Below are positions 53,108-62,438 of a DNA stretch of 64,000 nucleotides, in pieces. Location: assembly GCA_043554545.1 (NCBI GenBank), contig CP121337.1, forward strand, positions 2,914,001 through 2,978,000. Reading direction: 5' to 3'. Positions within the stretch are counted from its first letter, which is position 1. Each line of letters starts with the position of its first letter. The notes beneath the pieces are model-generated. The model was not told the DNA's origin, ran no database searches, and was given only the letters and a program-made list of their open reading frames with translations. This DNA is from UBA7330 sp043554545 (GTDB taxonomy: Bacteria; Bacteroidota; Bacteroidia; Cytophagales; Cyclobacteriaceae). The translations under genes were made by a program, and so were the position numbers.

Positions 53108-54619
53108 ATGAAATACTTTCAAATCCGCTTAAGTCTTTTATGTATGGTGCTTCTGGTCTCTTGTGATTTCAAAGCACCAGACTCCAGGTCTAAACTATCT
53201 AAGGATAATACTCCTCCAAATATTGTTTTCATCATGGCGGATGACATGGGATATGGTGATGTGAGTTCCTATAATTCAGGGTCAAAAATACAAACACCTA
53301 ATATAGACCGGATAGCTTCTGATGGCTTATTATTTACAAATGCGCATTCTCCATCATCACTTTGTTCACCTACGCGCTACGGGTTATTAACCGGAAGATA
53401 TTGTTGGCGTACCCGGTTGAAAAAATATGTACTTACGGGTTTTTATGGAGATACCCCTTTAATAGAGAAGGGTCGTCCAACGCTTGCTTCAATCTTGAAA
53501 AATGAGGGTTATGAAACAGCCTGCATTGGAAAATGGCATGTAGGAATCTCATGGAATACAAAAGACGGAAGACCTGCTTCATACGAAGAAGAGGATAATG
53601 TTGATTTTACAAAACCAATAATCGGAGGCCCATTAACACGTGGTTTTGATTATTTCTATGGCACCGCGGGATGCTCCACCAGTGATCCGCCCTATTGCTT
53701 TATAGAAAATAATAAAACCATAACAGTACCTACTGAGATGATCCCTGCAGTGATTGATTCAATGCCTGGAGTTGTAACAGGATTAATGGCCTCAGATTGG
53801 TCACAGGAAGAAGTTGATGTGCGATTAACAGAAAAAGCAATAAGCTTTATTGAAAAACATCAGGAAACAAAAGCCGACGAACCCTTCTTTCTTTATTTTG
53901 CTCCATCATCACCACATATTCCCTGGCTGGTTCCTGATTTTATGAAGGGAAAATCTGAAGAAGGCGACAGAGGAGATTTGGTTGCTTTGGTCGACTGGAG
54001 TGTGGGGGAAATAACAAAGACACTTAAGAAATACGGACTTGATGATAATACTTTACTGATTATCACAAGCGATAATGGTCCAAGGCAAGGTAGAAATGGC
54101 CATCAATCAGCAGGAGATTACAGAGGATTCAAGGCAGGCATATGGGAAGGTGGACACAGGGTTCCTTTTATCGCTAAATGGCCAGGCAAGATAAACCCAG
54201 GAACAAAAAGTGATGAAATTATTTCATTGACCGATATGATGGCCACTTTTGCAAACCTTACAGGCGCAACGCTGCCTGATAATGCCGCTGAGGATAGCCA
54301 TAATGTACTAAACGCATTACTTGGTGGCGAAATAAGTAATAACAATATGATGCCACGCGTTTTCCATTCAGGAGGTGGCTTATTTGCCATAGTACAGGAT
54401 AATTGGAAGCTTATTCAAGGTACAAAAGGACGAGGAACAGGAAGGGATATTGCTAATCCTGACTCCCTCCTATTGGTTGGGCAATTGTATGATCTCAAAA
54501 ATGATCCTTATGAAGAAAATGATCTTTGGGAAACATATCCTGAAAAGGTTGACGATTTAAATAAGATTCTTGAAGATATAAAGATTCAAAAATCAGCAAG
54601 CATAAATATTAAATTGTAA
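53108..54619 (+). CDS. S1-family sulfatase lipoprotein
   Basis: A 503-residue sulfatase from the ATG at 53108, which gives a normal lipoprotein signal (LLVSC, Cys19); the frame is open from 53057, inside the previous gene. Motifs: D45-D46 (MADDMGYGD), C86-S-P-T-R90, GKWHVG and TSDNGPRQG. The YCWRTRLKKYVLTGFYGDTP and GFDYFYGTAGCSTSDPPYCF segments match the subfamily of the enzymes at 5450 and 25232. It is the second gene of the trio and lies 4 bp after the first. Confidence 0.93.
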   Translation: MKYFQIRLSLLCMVLLVSCDFKAPDSRSKLSKDNTPPNIVFIMADDMGYGDVSSYNSGSKIQTPNIDRIASDGLLFTNAHSPSSLCSPTRYGLLTGRYCWRTRLKKYVLTGFYGDTPLIEKGRPTLASILKNEGYETACIGKWHVGISWNTKDGRPASYEEEDNVDFTKPIIGGPLTRGFDYFYGTAGCSTSDPPYCFIENNKTITVPTEMIPAVIDSMPGVVTGLMASDWSQEEVDVRLTEKAISFIEKHQETKADEPFFLYFAPSSPHIPWLVPDFMKGKSEEGDRGDLVALVDWSVGEITKTLKKYGLDDNTLLIITSDNGPRQGRNGHQSAGDYRGFKAGIWEGGHRVPFIAKWPGKINPGTKSDEIISLTDMMATFANLTGATLPDNAAEDSHNVLNALLGGEISNNNMMPRVFHSGGGLFAIVQDNWKLIQGTKGRGTGRDIANPDSLLLVGQLYDLKNDPYEENDLWETYPEKVDDLNKILEDIKIQKSASINIKL

Positions 54620-54660
54620 AAAAGGCTACACATTTTATCATTAATCAGGCGTATAACTAC

Positions 54661-56130
54661 ATGAAATTTAAATTCAAGACTTACCACTACTGTTTGGCAT
54701 TTCTGGTCCTCTTTACCTGTTGCAACACATCCGTTCCTAATTCCAAAACCGACAATCAAAAGAATAATAGCCGTCCCAATATTCTATTCATTATGATTGA
54801 TGATTTGGGATGGATGGATCTGAATTATCAAGGAGGATCTGATTATCATACGCCTAATATTGATCATTTGGCCAGGCAAGGGATGATCTTTACAGATGCC
54901 TATGCAGCAGCCCCTGTTTGTTCACCTACCCGCGCGGCTGCCATGACTGGACTCTCCCCAGCACGATTGCAAATAACCAATCACATTCCTGACCGTTGGC
55001 AATTTTATGAAGGAAAAGATATTGGGCCAGGCAAATCTGTCAATCAACTTGAACCAAGGTACCATACCATTGCAGAACGGCTAAAATCTGCTGGCTATTC
55101 GACAGGGTTTATTGGGAAATGGCATTTATCAGGTACGAATGATGATCCAGTCAACGAAAAATACCTGCCAACTAATCAGGGATTCGATATGAATATTGGA
55201 GGTTGTTCCAGGGGTGGTCCAGGCGGAAATGGAGCCTTCTTCGATCCATATACCATTCCAACAATTGAGAATCGAAAAGAAGGTGAATACCTACCTTTTC
55301 GCCTCGCTGACGAGGCCATCAATTTCATGAAGCAACAAAAAGATTCGGATAATCCATTTTTCTTATGTTTATGGAATTACACCGTTCACTGGCCTGTAGA
55401 AGCTCCGGATGGTTTGGTGGAAAAATATGCTCCCAATGGAAATCCCAATTTACATCAAACGTTTCAGGGAATGGTAGAAGGAATGGATATGGCCATCGGC
55501 AAAGTATTGGAATCGCTCGATGAAATGGGATTAACAGATAATACATTGGTAGTTTTTACCTCAGACAATGGCCCATTTACGGGTGATACACCAGGAGAAA
55601 TCACAACAGTAAATCCATTGAGGGATGAAAAGGGATATTTAACTGAAGGAGGAATTCGAGTTCCACTGATCATCCGCTGGCCAGGCATGATAAAACCAGG
55701 AACCATATCAGATGAACCTGTTATTACCATGGATTTTGTCCCGACATTTCTGGATGCCAGCGAAACCCCATATAAAAAAGAAACGCTGGATGGAGAAAGC
55801 CTAATCCCATTGCTTACTAATGGGATGGACCTAGAGCGATCTGCTATTTATTTTCACTATCCTCATTATGCTTTTCATCGATTAAATAAAATGGGAAGCG
55901 CTATCCGTCGAGGTGATTATAAATTAATTTATTACCATAATACGGAAGAACTGGAACTTTACAACCTAAGAGTTGATATCGGTGAAACTCAAGACCTGGC
56001 TGAAAGTAATCCTGAAATAACGAAAGAAATGTATGCTGAACTCAAAAACTGGCTAACTAAAACCAATGCTCAAATGCCAAGAAAAATTGACCTTATTAAC
56101 GAAAATGAACTGGTGGGTATAAGAAGATAA
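54661..56130 (+). CDS. S1-family sulfatase lipoprotein
   Basis: A 489-residue sulfatase, third of the trio. The lipobox is LFTCC (Cys20 or Cys21). D47-D48 (MIDDLGWMD), C87-S-P-T-R91, GKWHLS and TSDNGPFTG are present. The segment RLQITNHIPDRWQFYEGKDI and the WNYTVHWPVEAPDGLVEKY run resemble another S1 subfamily, different from its two neighbours, so the trio likely removes sulfates from at least two positions. The 56131-56535 gap after it contains only the operator-like element at 56279. Confidence 0.93.
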   Translation: MKFKFKTYHYCLAFLVLFTCCNTSVPNSKTDNQKNNSRPNILFIMIDDLGWMDLNYQGGSDYHTPNIDHLARQGMIFTDAYAAAPVCSPTRAAAMTGLSPARLQITNHIPDRWQFYEGKDIGPGKSVNQLEPRYHTIAERLKSAGYSTGFIGKWHLSGTNDDPVNEKYLPTNQGFDMNIGGCSRGGPGGNGAFFDPYTIPTIENRKEGEYLPFRLADEAINFMKQQKDSDNPFFLCLWNYTVHWPVEAPDGLVEKYAPNGNPNLHQTFQGMVEGMDMAIGKVLESLDEMGLTDNTLVVFTSDNGPFTGDTPGEITTVNPLRDEKGYLTEGGIRVPLIIRWPGMIKPGTISDEPVITMDFVPTFLDASETPYKKETLDGESLIPLLTNGMDLERSAIYFHYPHYAFHRLNKMGSAIRRGDYKLIYYHNTEELELYNLRVDIGETQDLAESNPEITKEMYAELKNWLTKTNAQMPRKIDLINENELVGIRR

Positions 56131-56278
56131 ACATAACAATTAGCTGTATAAAATAAAGAGAAGACAGTTAGAATTACCTTTGAATTTTAGGTGTTCCTCA
56201 TAAATCTACTTCGATCCATGATCAATTTTTCAGCTGCAGATTTAACTTAGCGATGTAATAGTTGCTTTAAATTATTAA

Positions 56279-56307
56279 GCTAACTAAGTACACCGTTTAG
56301 CTAATAT
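56279..56307 (+). promoter_or_regulatory. Operator-like element, copy 2
   Basis: GCTAACTAAGTACA at 56279-56292 followed by TTTAGCTAATAT at 56296-56307. It lies 229 bp upstream of the peptidase gene at 56536, in an otherwise empty 405-bp gap. See the copies at 25147 and 59768. Confidence 0.55.
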
Positions 56308-56535
56308 TAAAGAATATTAATGAAAAACTATGACCTAGTTTTAAGCTAATAAAAATTTAACCTGCTAATGAATTGACGGCCAATGCCCCATGTCAAATTG
56401 ATTCGGATGTTAATGAAGTAGGATCAAAACTTTTAAATGAATACGCTCTTAAAATTCGATACTAAATCCAGATAACATTTGTCTCTGAAAATTAAAAACT
56501 GTTTTAACGCTAATAATTAAAAAATAAGACAAAAT

Positions 56536-58785
56536 ATGAAGCTAGCATTCACCTTTAAAGGACTCCTGTTCGTCCTGCTTTTCGCAGTGGTTAGTCCGGT
56601 CAACTCACAAGAAAACCGTGATGTTTTAACCCTGGAAGATATTTACAAAAACAGGGTTTACGGACAGAACGGATATGGGCCTGTTCGTTGGATGAAAGAC
56701 AACAAAGGTTATTCAACCCTGGAACGCAATGAACAAACTGGAGGGCAGGATATTGTCAGATATGAGGCAAAGACAGGTAAAAGATCAGTTTTAGTATCAT
56801 CAGCCCAATTGATACCGAACGGAGCAACCAAGCCTTTGGGAATACGAGACTATACCTGGTCAGTAGACAACAAAAAACTACTTATTTTTACGAATACCCG
56901 TAGAGTATGGCGCTTACATACCCGTGGTGATTACTGGGTTTTAAATCTTGAATCTGGGGCTTTGCAACAATTAGGTAAAAGTGTTGAACGTACAACCATG
57001 ATGTTCGGAAAATTTTCTCCGGATGCCTCTAAAGTAGCTTACGTAAGTAACCTGAATATTTACGTGGAAGACCTGTCAACAGAGAAAATCACACAAATAA
57101 CCACTGACGGAGGAGACAACATTGTCAACGGAACATTCGACTGGGTTTATGAAGAAGAATTTCATTCCAGAGATGGATTTAGATGGAGTCCTGATGGAAA
57201 AAATATCGCCTATTGGCAGTCAGACACAGATGGTACAGGTACATTCTACATGATTAATAACATTGATTCTATCTATTCTGAGCCAATTCCCCTGCCCTAT
57301 CCAAAAGCTGGTACTACCAACTCAGCGGTTAAAGTTGGTGTGATTTCGGCAGATGGAGGCGAAACCAAATGGTTTGATATACCCGGAGATCCCAGAAATA
57401 ACTATCTGCCAAGAATGGATTTTATTCCAAACTCTAATGAAGTAATGATCCAGCAACTTAACCGACTACAAAACACGAACAAAGTGTGGGTTGGTAACAT
57501 AGAAACGATGGAAATCAAAAACATCCTAACTGATAAGGATGATGCATTTTTAGACGTACACGATAATATCATGTGGTTGGACAATAATCAATCTTTCACC
57601 TGGACCAGCGAAAAAGATGGCTGGCTAAATCTGTACAAAGTTTCGAGAGATGGAAAAAAGATGGACCTTATCACTAAAGGCAACTTTGATGTCGTTAAGA
57701 TCAATTGTATTGACCCAAAAGGTGGATATGTATATTACATTGCTTCTCCTGATAATCCTACTGAGCGTTATCTATTCAGAAGCCGTTTGGACGGAAAGGG
57801 TACAGCTGAAAAAATCAGCCCGGAAGATATGGTTGGTCAACATGCTTATCAGGTATCCGCCGATGCCCAATGGGCCATCCATACATTTCAGAATGTAACC
57901 ACCCCACATAGGATATCTCTGGTTAATCTCAAAAACCATAAAATGGTTAGACTTTTGGTTGACAATGAAGAAGCTAAAGCCAGATATGAGAAACTGGGCC
58001 TAAACCCAAAAGAATTTTTCAGGGTAGACATTGGCGAGGTAGAATTAGACGGATGGATGATCAAGCCTGTTGGCTTTGACCCTGCAAAGAAGTACCCTGT
58101 AATATTTTATGTATACGGAGAACCGGCTGGCTCAACCGTTCAGAACAACTGGGGAGGAGGAGACTTGTGGCATCAGTACCTGGCCCAGCAAGGATATGTG
58201 GTAATGAGTATTGACCCCAGAGGTACAAGAACACCAAGGGGTAGGGCATGGAGAAAAATTATTTACAGGAAGATTGGTATTGTAGCTCCAAAAGATCATG
58301 TAGCCGGAGTAAAAAAGGTTATTGAGAATTACCCCTTTGTAGACGCTAACCGAATAGGGATCTGGGGTTGGAGTGGTGGAGGTCAAATGACCATGAATTG
58401 TATGTTTAGGTTCCCCGGAATTTACAAAACCGGAATTGCTGTTTCCTTTGTATCAGATCAGAAATTATATGATACCATCTACCAGGAAAGGTACATGTCT
58501 ACACCTCAGGATAATGAGGAAGGATATCGTGATGGCTCACCAATTACGCATGCCAAAAACCTGGAAGGTGACCTCTTGATTATGCACGGAACCGCAGATG
58601 ATAATGTTCATTATCAAAGCTTTGAGATGCTAGCAAATGAGTTGATTAAGGAGAATAAAATGTTTAGCATGATGGCATACCCTATGCGTTCGCATGGCAT
58701 TTCAGAAAGAGAAAACACCACCTATCATCACCGTCAGACCATGGCAAAATATTGGTTAAACAATCTTACTCCGGGAGCTGAGTAA
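56536..58785 (+). CDS. S9-family dipeptidyl peptidase IV-like protease
   Basis: A 749-residue secreted serine peptidase (signal up to VNSQ) with an N-terminal beta-propeller and a C-terminal alpha/beta-hydrolase. The DWVYEEEFHSRDGFRWSPDG segment is the Glu-Glu motif that binds the substrate N-terminus in DPP IV. The catalytic triad is Ser613 (GWSGGG), Asp688 or Asp689 (GTADDNVH) and His720 (RSHGISE). It should remove dipeptides with Pro/Ala from peptide ends. It lies 12 bp before the lactonase gene and downstream of the operator-like element, so it appears to be co-transcribed with sugar catabolism, which is unusual. Confidence 0.93.
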   Translation: MKLAFTFKGLLFVLLFAVVSPVNSQENRDVLTLEDIYKNRVYGQNGYGPVRWMKDNKGYSTLERNEQTGGQDIVRYEAKTGKRSVLVSSAQLIPNGATKPLGIRDYTWSVDNKKLLIFTNTRRVWRLHTRGDYWVLNLESGALQQLGKSVERTTMMFGKFSPDASKVAYVSNLNIYVEDLSTEKITQITTDGGDNIVNGTFDWVYEEEFHSRDGFRWSPDGKNIAYWQSDTDGTGTFYMINNIDSIYSEPIPLPYPKAGTTNSAVKVGVISADGGETKWFDIPGDPRNNYLPRMDFIPNSNEVMIQQLNRLQNTNKVWVGNIETMEIKNILTDKDDAFLDVHDNIMWLDNNQSFTWTSEKDGWLNLYKVSRDGKKMDLITKGNFDVVKINCIDPKGGYVYYIASPDNPTERYLFRSRLDGKGTAEKISPEDMVGQHAYQVSADAQWAIHTFQNVTTPHRISLVNLKNHKMVRLLVDNEEAKARYEKLGLNPKEFFRVDIGEVELDGWMIKPVGFDPAKKYPVIFYVYGEPAGSTVQNNWGGGDLWHQYLAQQGYVVMSIDPRGTRTPRGRAWRKIIYRKIGIVAPKDHVAGVKKVIENYPFVDANRIGIWGWSGGGQMTMNCMFRFPGIYKTGIAVSFVSDQKLYDTIYQERYMSTPQDNEEGYRDGSPITHAKNLEGDLLIMHGTADDNVHYQSFEMLANELIKENKMFSMMAYPMRSHGISERENTTYHHRQTMAKYWLNNLTPGAE

Positions 58786-58797
58786 ATACCATAAAGC

Positions 58798-59628
58798 ATG
58801 AAAATTGATTCTCATCAGCATTTTTGGCAATATGACCCAGATAAACACATCTGGATGAGTAGTGAGATGGCACTGCTCAAACAAGACTATCTGCCCTCAG
58901 ACCTAAAAAACGAATTAGTAAAGAATGGCCTTGATGGGTGTGTAAGTGTTCAGGCAAGCCAATCTGAAGGTGAGACGGAATTTCTACTTAAGCTTGCGAG
59001 TGAAAATGAATTTATCAAAGGTGTAGTAGGATGGGTTGATTTTCGCGCTGATAACATTTCAGATCGGTTAGCCTATTATGCCAATAGTGATTCAAAGATC
59101 AAAGGTTTCAGGCATGTGATTCATGATGAGCCTGATGTGGATTTCATGCTTGGAAAGGCATTTCAACATGGGCTAAGTTTTTTGGCTAATCATCATTTTA
59201 CTTATGATCTCCTAATCTTCCCAAAGCACCTGAAAGCAAGCCTGGAACTAATAAACAATTTCCCTTATCAAAAATTTGTAATCGATCATATCGCCAAACC
59301 ACCTATTGCTAAAGGTGAAATTGATGATTGGAAAAAGTATATGAGGACCATTGGAAAAAATGAGCAAGTGTATTGCAAACTCTCAGGGATGGTAACAGAG
59401 GCCAATTTGAAAAATTGGAAATACGAAGACTTTGTACCCTATTTAGATGTGGTAGTTGAGTCCTTTGGAATGGAGAGAATCATGTTTGGTTCTGATTGGC
59501 CAGTTTGCCTGTTAAGTTGTGATTACAATAAAATGAAAGGGATAGTTGATCGGTATATCTCAGAATTTTCACCAGCAAATCAGGAAAAGATTCTTGGCTT
59601 GAATGCCATCAAATTTTATAGCCTTTAG
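58798..59628 (+). CDS. Amidohydrolase, probable L-fuconolactonase
   Basis: A 276-residue TIM-barrel amidohydrolase (COG3618 group) with the metal motif H6-x-H8 (SHQHFW), a segment PPIAKGEIDDWKKYM, and the C-terminal MFGSDWPVC, in which Asp completes the metal site. The QASQSEGETEFLLKLASEN run is typical of L-fuconolactonase/4-sulfomuconolactonase-like enzymes. The expected reaction is hydrolysis of L-fucono-1,5-lactone to L-fuconate. Its neighbours, a GH95-linked reductase and an aldolase, support this. L-rhamnonolactonase is the main alternative. Confidence 0.85.
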   Translation: MKIDSHQHFWQYDPDKHIWMSSEMALLKQDYLPSDLKNELVKNGLDGCVSVQASQSEGETEFLLKLASENEFIKGVVGWVDFRADNISDRLAYYANSDSKIKGFRHVIHDEPDVDFMLGKAFQHGLSFLANHHFTYDLLIFPKHLKASLELINNFPYQKFVIDHIAKPPIAKGEIDDWKKYMRTIGKNEQVYCKLSGMVTEANLKNWKYEDFVPYLDVVVESFGMERIMFGSDWPVCLLSCDYNKMKGIVDRYISEFSPANQEKILGLNAIKFYSL

Positions 59629-59767
59629 AGTTTTCATTTAAATTGATTTTAATAAACATCATGCATAACAAGTAGATCTTTTAAATTGGCCGTTCGCAAG
59701 ATGAAAATCAATTAAATTAGCTTCACATTGACCACATGTATTTACTTAAAGTACTTTCTTATTGAGG

Positions 59768-59796
59768 GCTAACTAAGTATACATTTTGGTTAAAAT
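59768..59796 (+). promoter_or_regulatory. Operator-like element, copy 3
   Basis: GCTAACTAAGTATA at 59768-59781 followed by TTTGGTTAAAAT at 59785-59796. It lies 115 bp upstream of the aldolase ATG. It matches copy 1 at 24 or so of 29 positions. The rest of the 283-bp gap shows nothing else. Confidence 0.55.
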
Positions 59797-59911
59797 GCTG
59801 GAATCATTGCTATTATCTATGCTATAGCTTTGTTAGGTAGTTCTCAACACGACAATTAGTATATATAGTCCACTCAATTTTACAGAACCGTTCATTTAAT
59901 ATCCAAAAAAA

Positions 59912-60835
59912 ATGCAAGTAAATTGGAAAGGTATTTATCCTGCAATAACAACAAAGTTTACATCTGACGATAAACTGGACATGGAAATGTTCAACAAAAG
60001 TATTCAGTTTCAATTAGACGCTGGAGTAGATGGAATTATTCTGGGCGGCACGCTCGGTGAGGCTACAGCTCTTACGGATGAAGAAAAAGATGAACTAACA
60101 AAAGCGACCTTAGCATTAACAAATGGAAATGTCCCTGTTGTGATCAACATCGCCGAACAAACTACTAAAGAAGCTATCAGACAAGCTCAACGTGCTGAAG
60201 CTAATGGAGCAGATGGGTTGATGATGCTTCCACCAATGAGATACAAAGCAACTGATCAAGAAACTGTGGAGTATTTCAAAGCTATCGCAATATCCACTTC
60301 CCTTCCTATCATGGTTTACAATAACCCGGTAGATTACAAAATATTGGTGACGATGGATATGCTTGAAGAACTAACTGAATGTGATAATATCCAGGCAGTA
60401 AAAGAATCTTCCAGAGACCTCACTAATATCACCCGGATGAGAAATAAGTTTGGTGATCGATTCAAAATCATGGGAGGCGTAGACACCTTAGCTCTTGAGA
60501 GTCTAATGATAGGTGCTGATGGACTAGTTGCTGGATTGGTATGTGCATTTCCTAGAGAAACTGTGGCTATATATAGGCTTGCGGAGGCTAAACGTTATGA
60601 AGAAGCATTGGCTGTTTACAGATGGTTTATGCCCCTCTCAGAACTTGATATAGATCCGCAACTAGTTCAAAATATCAAACTTGCTGAATCCTATACAGGA
60701 CTTGGTACAGAACATGTAAGACTACCTAGAATGAAGCTATCCGGACAAAGAAGAGAAGAAGTGAAGAAAATCATAGAAGATAGTCTGGCGACCCGTCCAA
60801 CTATTGAAGAGTATCTTTCTCTGGAGTTTGCTTAA
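59912..60835 (+). CDS. DapA-family aldolase, probable 2-keto-3-deoxy-L-fuconate aldolase
   Basis: A 307-residue class I aldolase/hydratase of the dihydrodipicolinate synthase/N-acetylneuraminate lyase superfamily. Lys164 (QAVKESS) forms the Schiff base, Tyr136 (MVYNNP) is the acid/base, and GGTLGE at 45-50 replaces the GTTGE pyruvate-binding loop. In an L-fucose pathway it would split 2-keto-3-deoxy-L-fuconate into pyruvate and L-lactaldehyde. A hydroxyproline-pathway or other DapA-like deaminase is possible. It has its own operator-like element and overlaps the 3' end of the convergent symporter gene by 35 bp. Confidence 0.75.
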   Translation: MQVNWKGIYPAITTKFTSDDKLDMEMFNKSIQFQLDAGVDGIILGGTLGEATALTDEEKDELTKATLALTNGNVPVVINIAEQTTKEAIRQAQRAEANGADGLMMLPPMRYKATDQETVEYFKAIAISTSLPIMVYNNPVDYKILVTMDMLEELTECDNIQAVKESSRDLTNITRMRNKFGDRFKIMGGVDTLALESLMIGADGLVAGLVCAFPRETVAIYRLAEAKRYEEALAVYRWFMPLSELDIDPQLVQNIKLAESYTGLGTEHVRLPRMKLSGQRREEVKKIIEDSLATRPTIEEYLSLEFA

Positions 60836-62312
60836 AAATTTTACCTGCTATCCATTTATTGCATAGGATAAGTACCGTTGTGATAATCAACCATTGAACA
60901 ATACAGTTTGCAATACTTGAAAGATTTAATGGGTTATACCACTGAGGGTCATCTGCAGCTAGTACAAACCACCAGGTAAGCAAAATGATAGATGCCAGTG
61001 GAATAAAATATTTAAAAATATATTCCCACCAGATACCAATTGGCCAATCCGTTTTATCAGGTAATATTTCCTCTTCTCTGATTTTACTAATGCCACGCCT
61101 TACTACCATAAAAGCAAAAATGGCTCCTGATATGAGTAATGCCATCCCCCATACAAAATCCTGATTACTCAAGATATTTAAATTAATTGCTGAAGGTATT
61201 CCAAAGACAAAACTTACACCGATTACGATTAATATCGCATGACTTCTTTTGATGCCTCGATCTACCACGATTCTTGTCGGTAGTTCAAGTTGGGCTATCA
61301 AAGATGAAAAACCAGCAAACATCAAACCCAGAAAAAAGAGGATCGCTAAAGGACCCCCAAAGAACATTCTCGCAAATAATTGAGGCATCCATATGAAAGT
61401 AAGCCCGGTGGATGCTGGTCCACTTGTTTTCATGACTTCAAGTACTTCAGAACGCCCCATTCCCATTTCGGTCTGCAATACAGCAAAAACAGTCCCAAAG
61501 ATCATCACAGCTGAAAGCAGTGATACCATGTTATTACCAATCCCTGTTACAAAAGCATTCTTCACAATCCCAAACTTATGTTGCATATAGGCACCATAAG
61601 TCAGAAATAACCCCCAACCAGCACCTGTATCAAAAGCATTTTGTGTTAGCGCTTCCAACCAAACCCTGGGTTTTCCCAGCTGACTCCAATCCGGTGTAAA
61701 AAGATAAATCACGCCATCAATTGCTCCTGGTAAGGTAAGGGATCTAACTACAGCCAATAAGACAATGACCAGCAATGTTGGTATGAGGATTCTATTCACA
61801 CGTTCTATTGAAGTAATCCCTCTCCAGATGGCCAAGGCTCCTACTGACATAACAATTGCATGACACACTACAGGCCAAATACTGGATTGGTAACTATTCC
61901 AAATAACCATGGCGGCATCCGTACTTACTGGCAATGGGTTTACCGTTACATAGATGAAGTAATAAATACACCAACCAACGATTACGGAATAAAAAAAGGT
62001 GATAGCTGTTGCCACAAAAGCCATGAATGCCCCCATCCAGGCAAACTTTCTTCCGATGGCCTGAACGAACGCGCCAACTAATCCATTTCTATATTTTCTA
62101 CCTATCGCATATTCACCAATGATCAAAGGAATACTCCATAAAAAAAGGAAACCAATCCATACAATTAGAAATGCTCCAGCACCTTCATCCCCTCCATTTT
62201 GAGCAGCTATTCTTGGAAATCGCCAAATGTTGCCAGTTCCAATAGCAATACCCATGGCGCTTAAAATGAAACCCCATCTTGTTGTAAACCGCTGATCAAC
62301 ACTAGCATCCAT
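60801..62312 (-). CDS. NSS-family sodium-dependent amino-acid or organic solute symporter
   Basis: A 503-residue membrane protein with about 12 hydrophobic helices. The N-terminal RWGFILSAMGIAIGTGNIWR segment is the LeuT-type sodium-binding signature, here followed by FPRIAAQNGGDEGAGAFLIV and WSIPLIIGEYAIGRKYR. Members import amino acids or similar small molecules with sodium. It lies behind the AraC-family gene (126 bp away, same strand), so it may be controlled by it. The substrate is unknown. Confidence 0.88.
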   Translation of the reverse strand: MDASVDQRFTTRWGFILSAMGIAIGTGNIWRFPRIAAQNGGDEGAGAFLIVWIGFLFLWSIPLIIGEYAIGRKYRNGLVGAFVQAIGRKFAWMGAFMAFVATAITFFYSVIVGWCIYYFIYVTVNPLPVSTDAAMVIWNSYQSSIWPVVCHAIVMSVGALAIWRGITSIERVNRILIPTLLVIVLLAVVRSLTLPGAIDGVIYLFTPDWSQLGKPRVWLEALTQNAFDTGAGWGLFLTYGAYMQHKFGIVKNAFVTGIGNNMVSLLSAVMIFGTVFAVLQTEMGMGRSEVLEVMKTSGPASTGLTFIWMPQLFARMFFGGPLAILFFLGLMFAGFSSLIAQLELPTRIVVDRGIKRSHAILIVIGVSFVFGIPSAINLNILSNQDFVWGMALLISGAIFAFMVVRRGISKIREEEILPDKTDWPIGIWWEYIFKYFIPLASIILLTWWFVLAADDPQWYNPLNLSSIANCIVQWLIITTVLILCNKWIAGKIFKQTPEKDTLQ

Positions 62313-62438
62313 ATGTAGAGAAAGTTAATTTGGAAGGAAGGTATTAAAGAGTCTAATACTCAAGAAAAGCATCCTATGTAAAACTGAGTTAATAAAAGTA
62401 ATGATCAAATCATTTTATTGACACTTAGATATACTATA

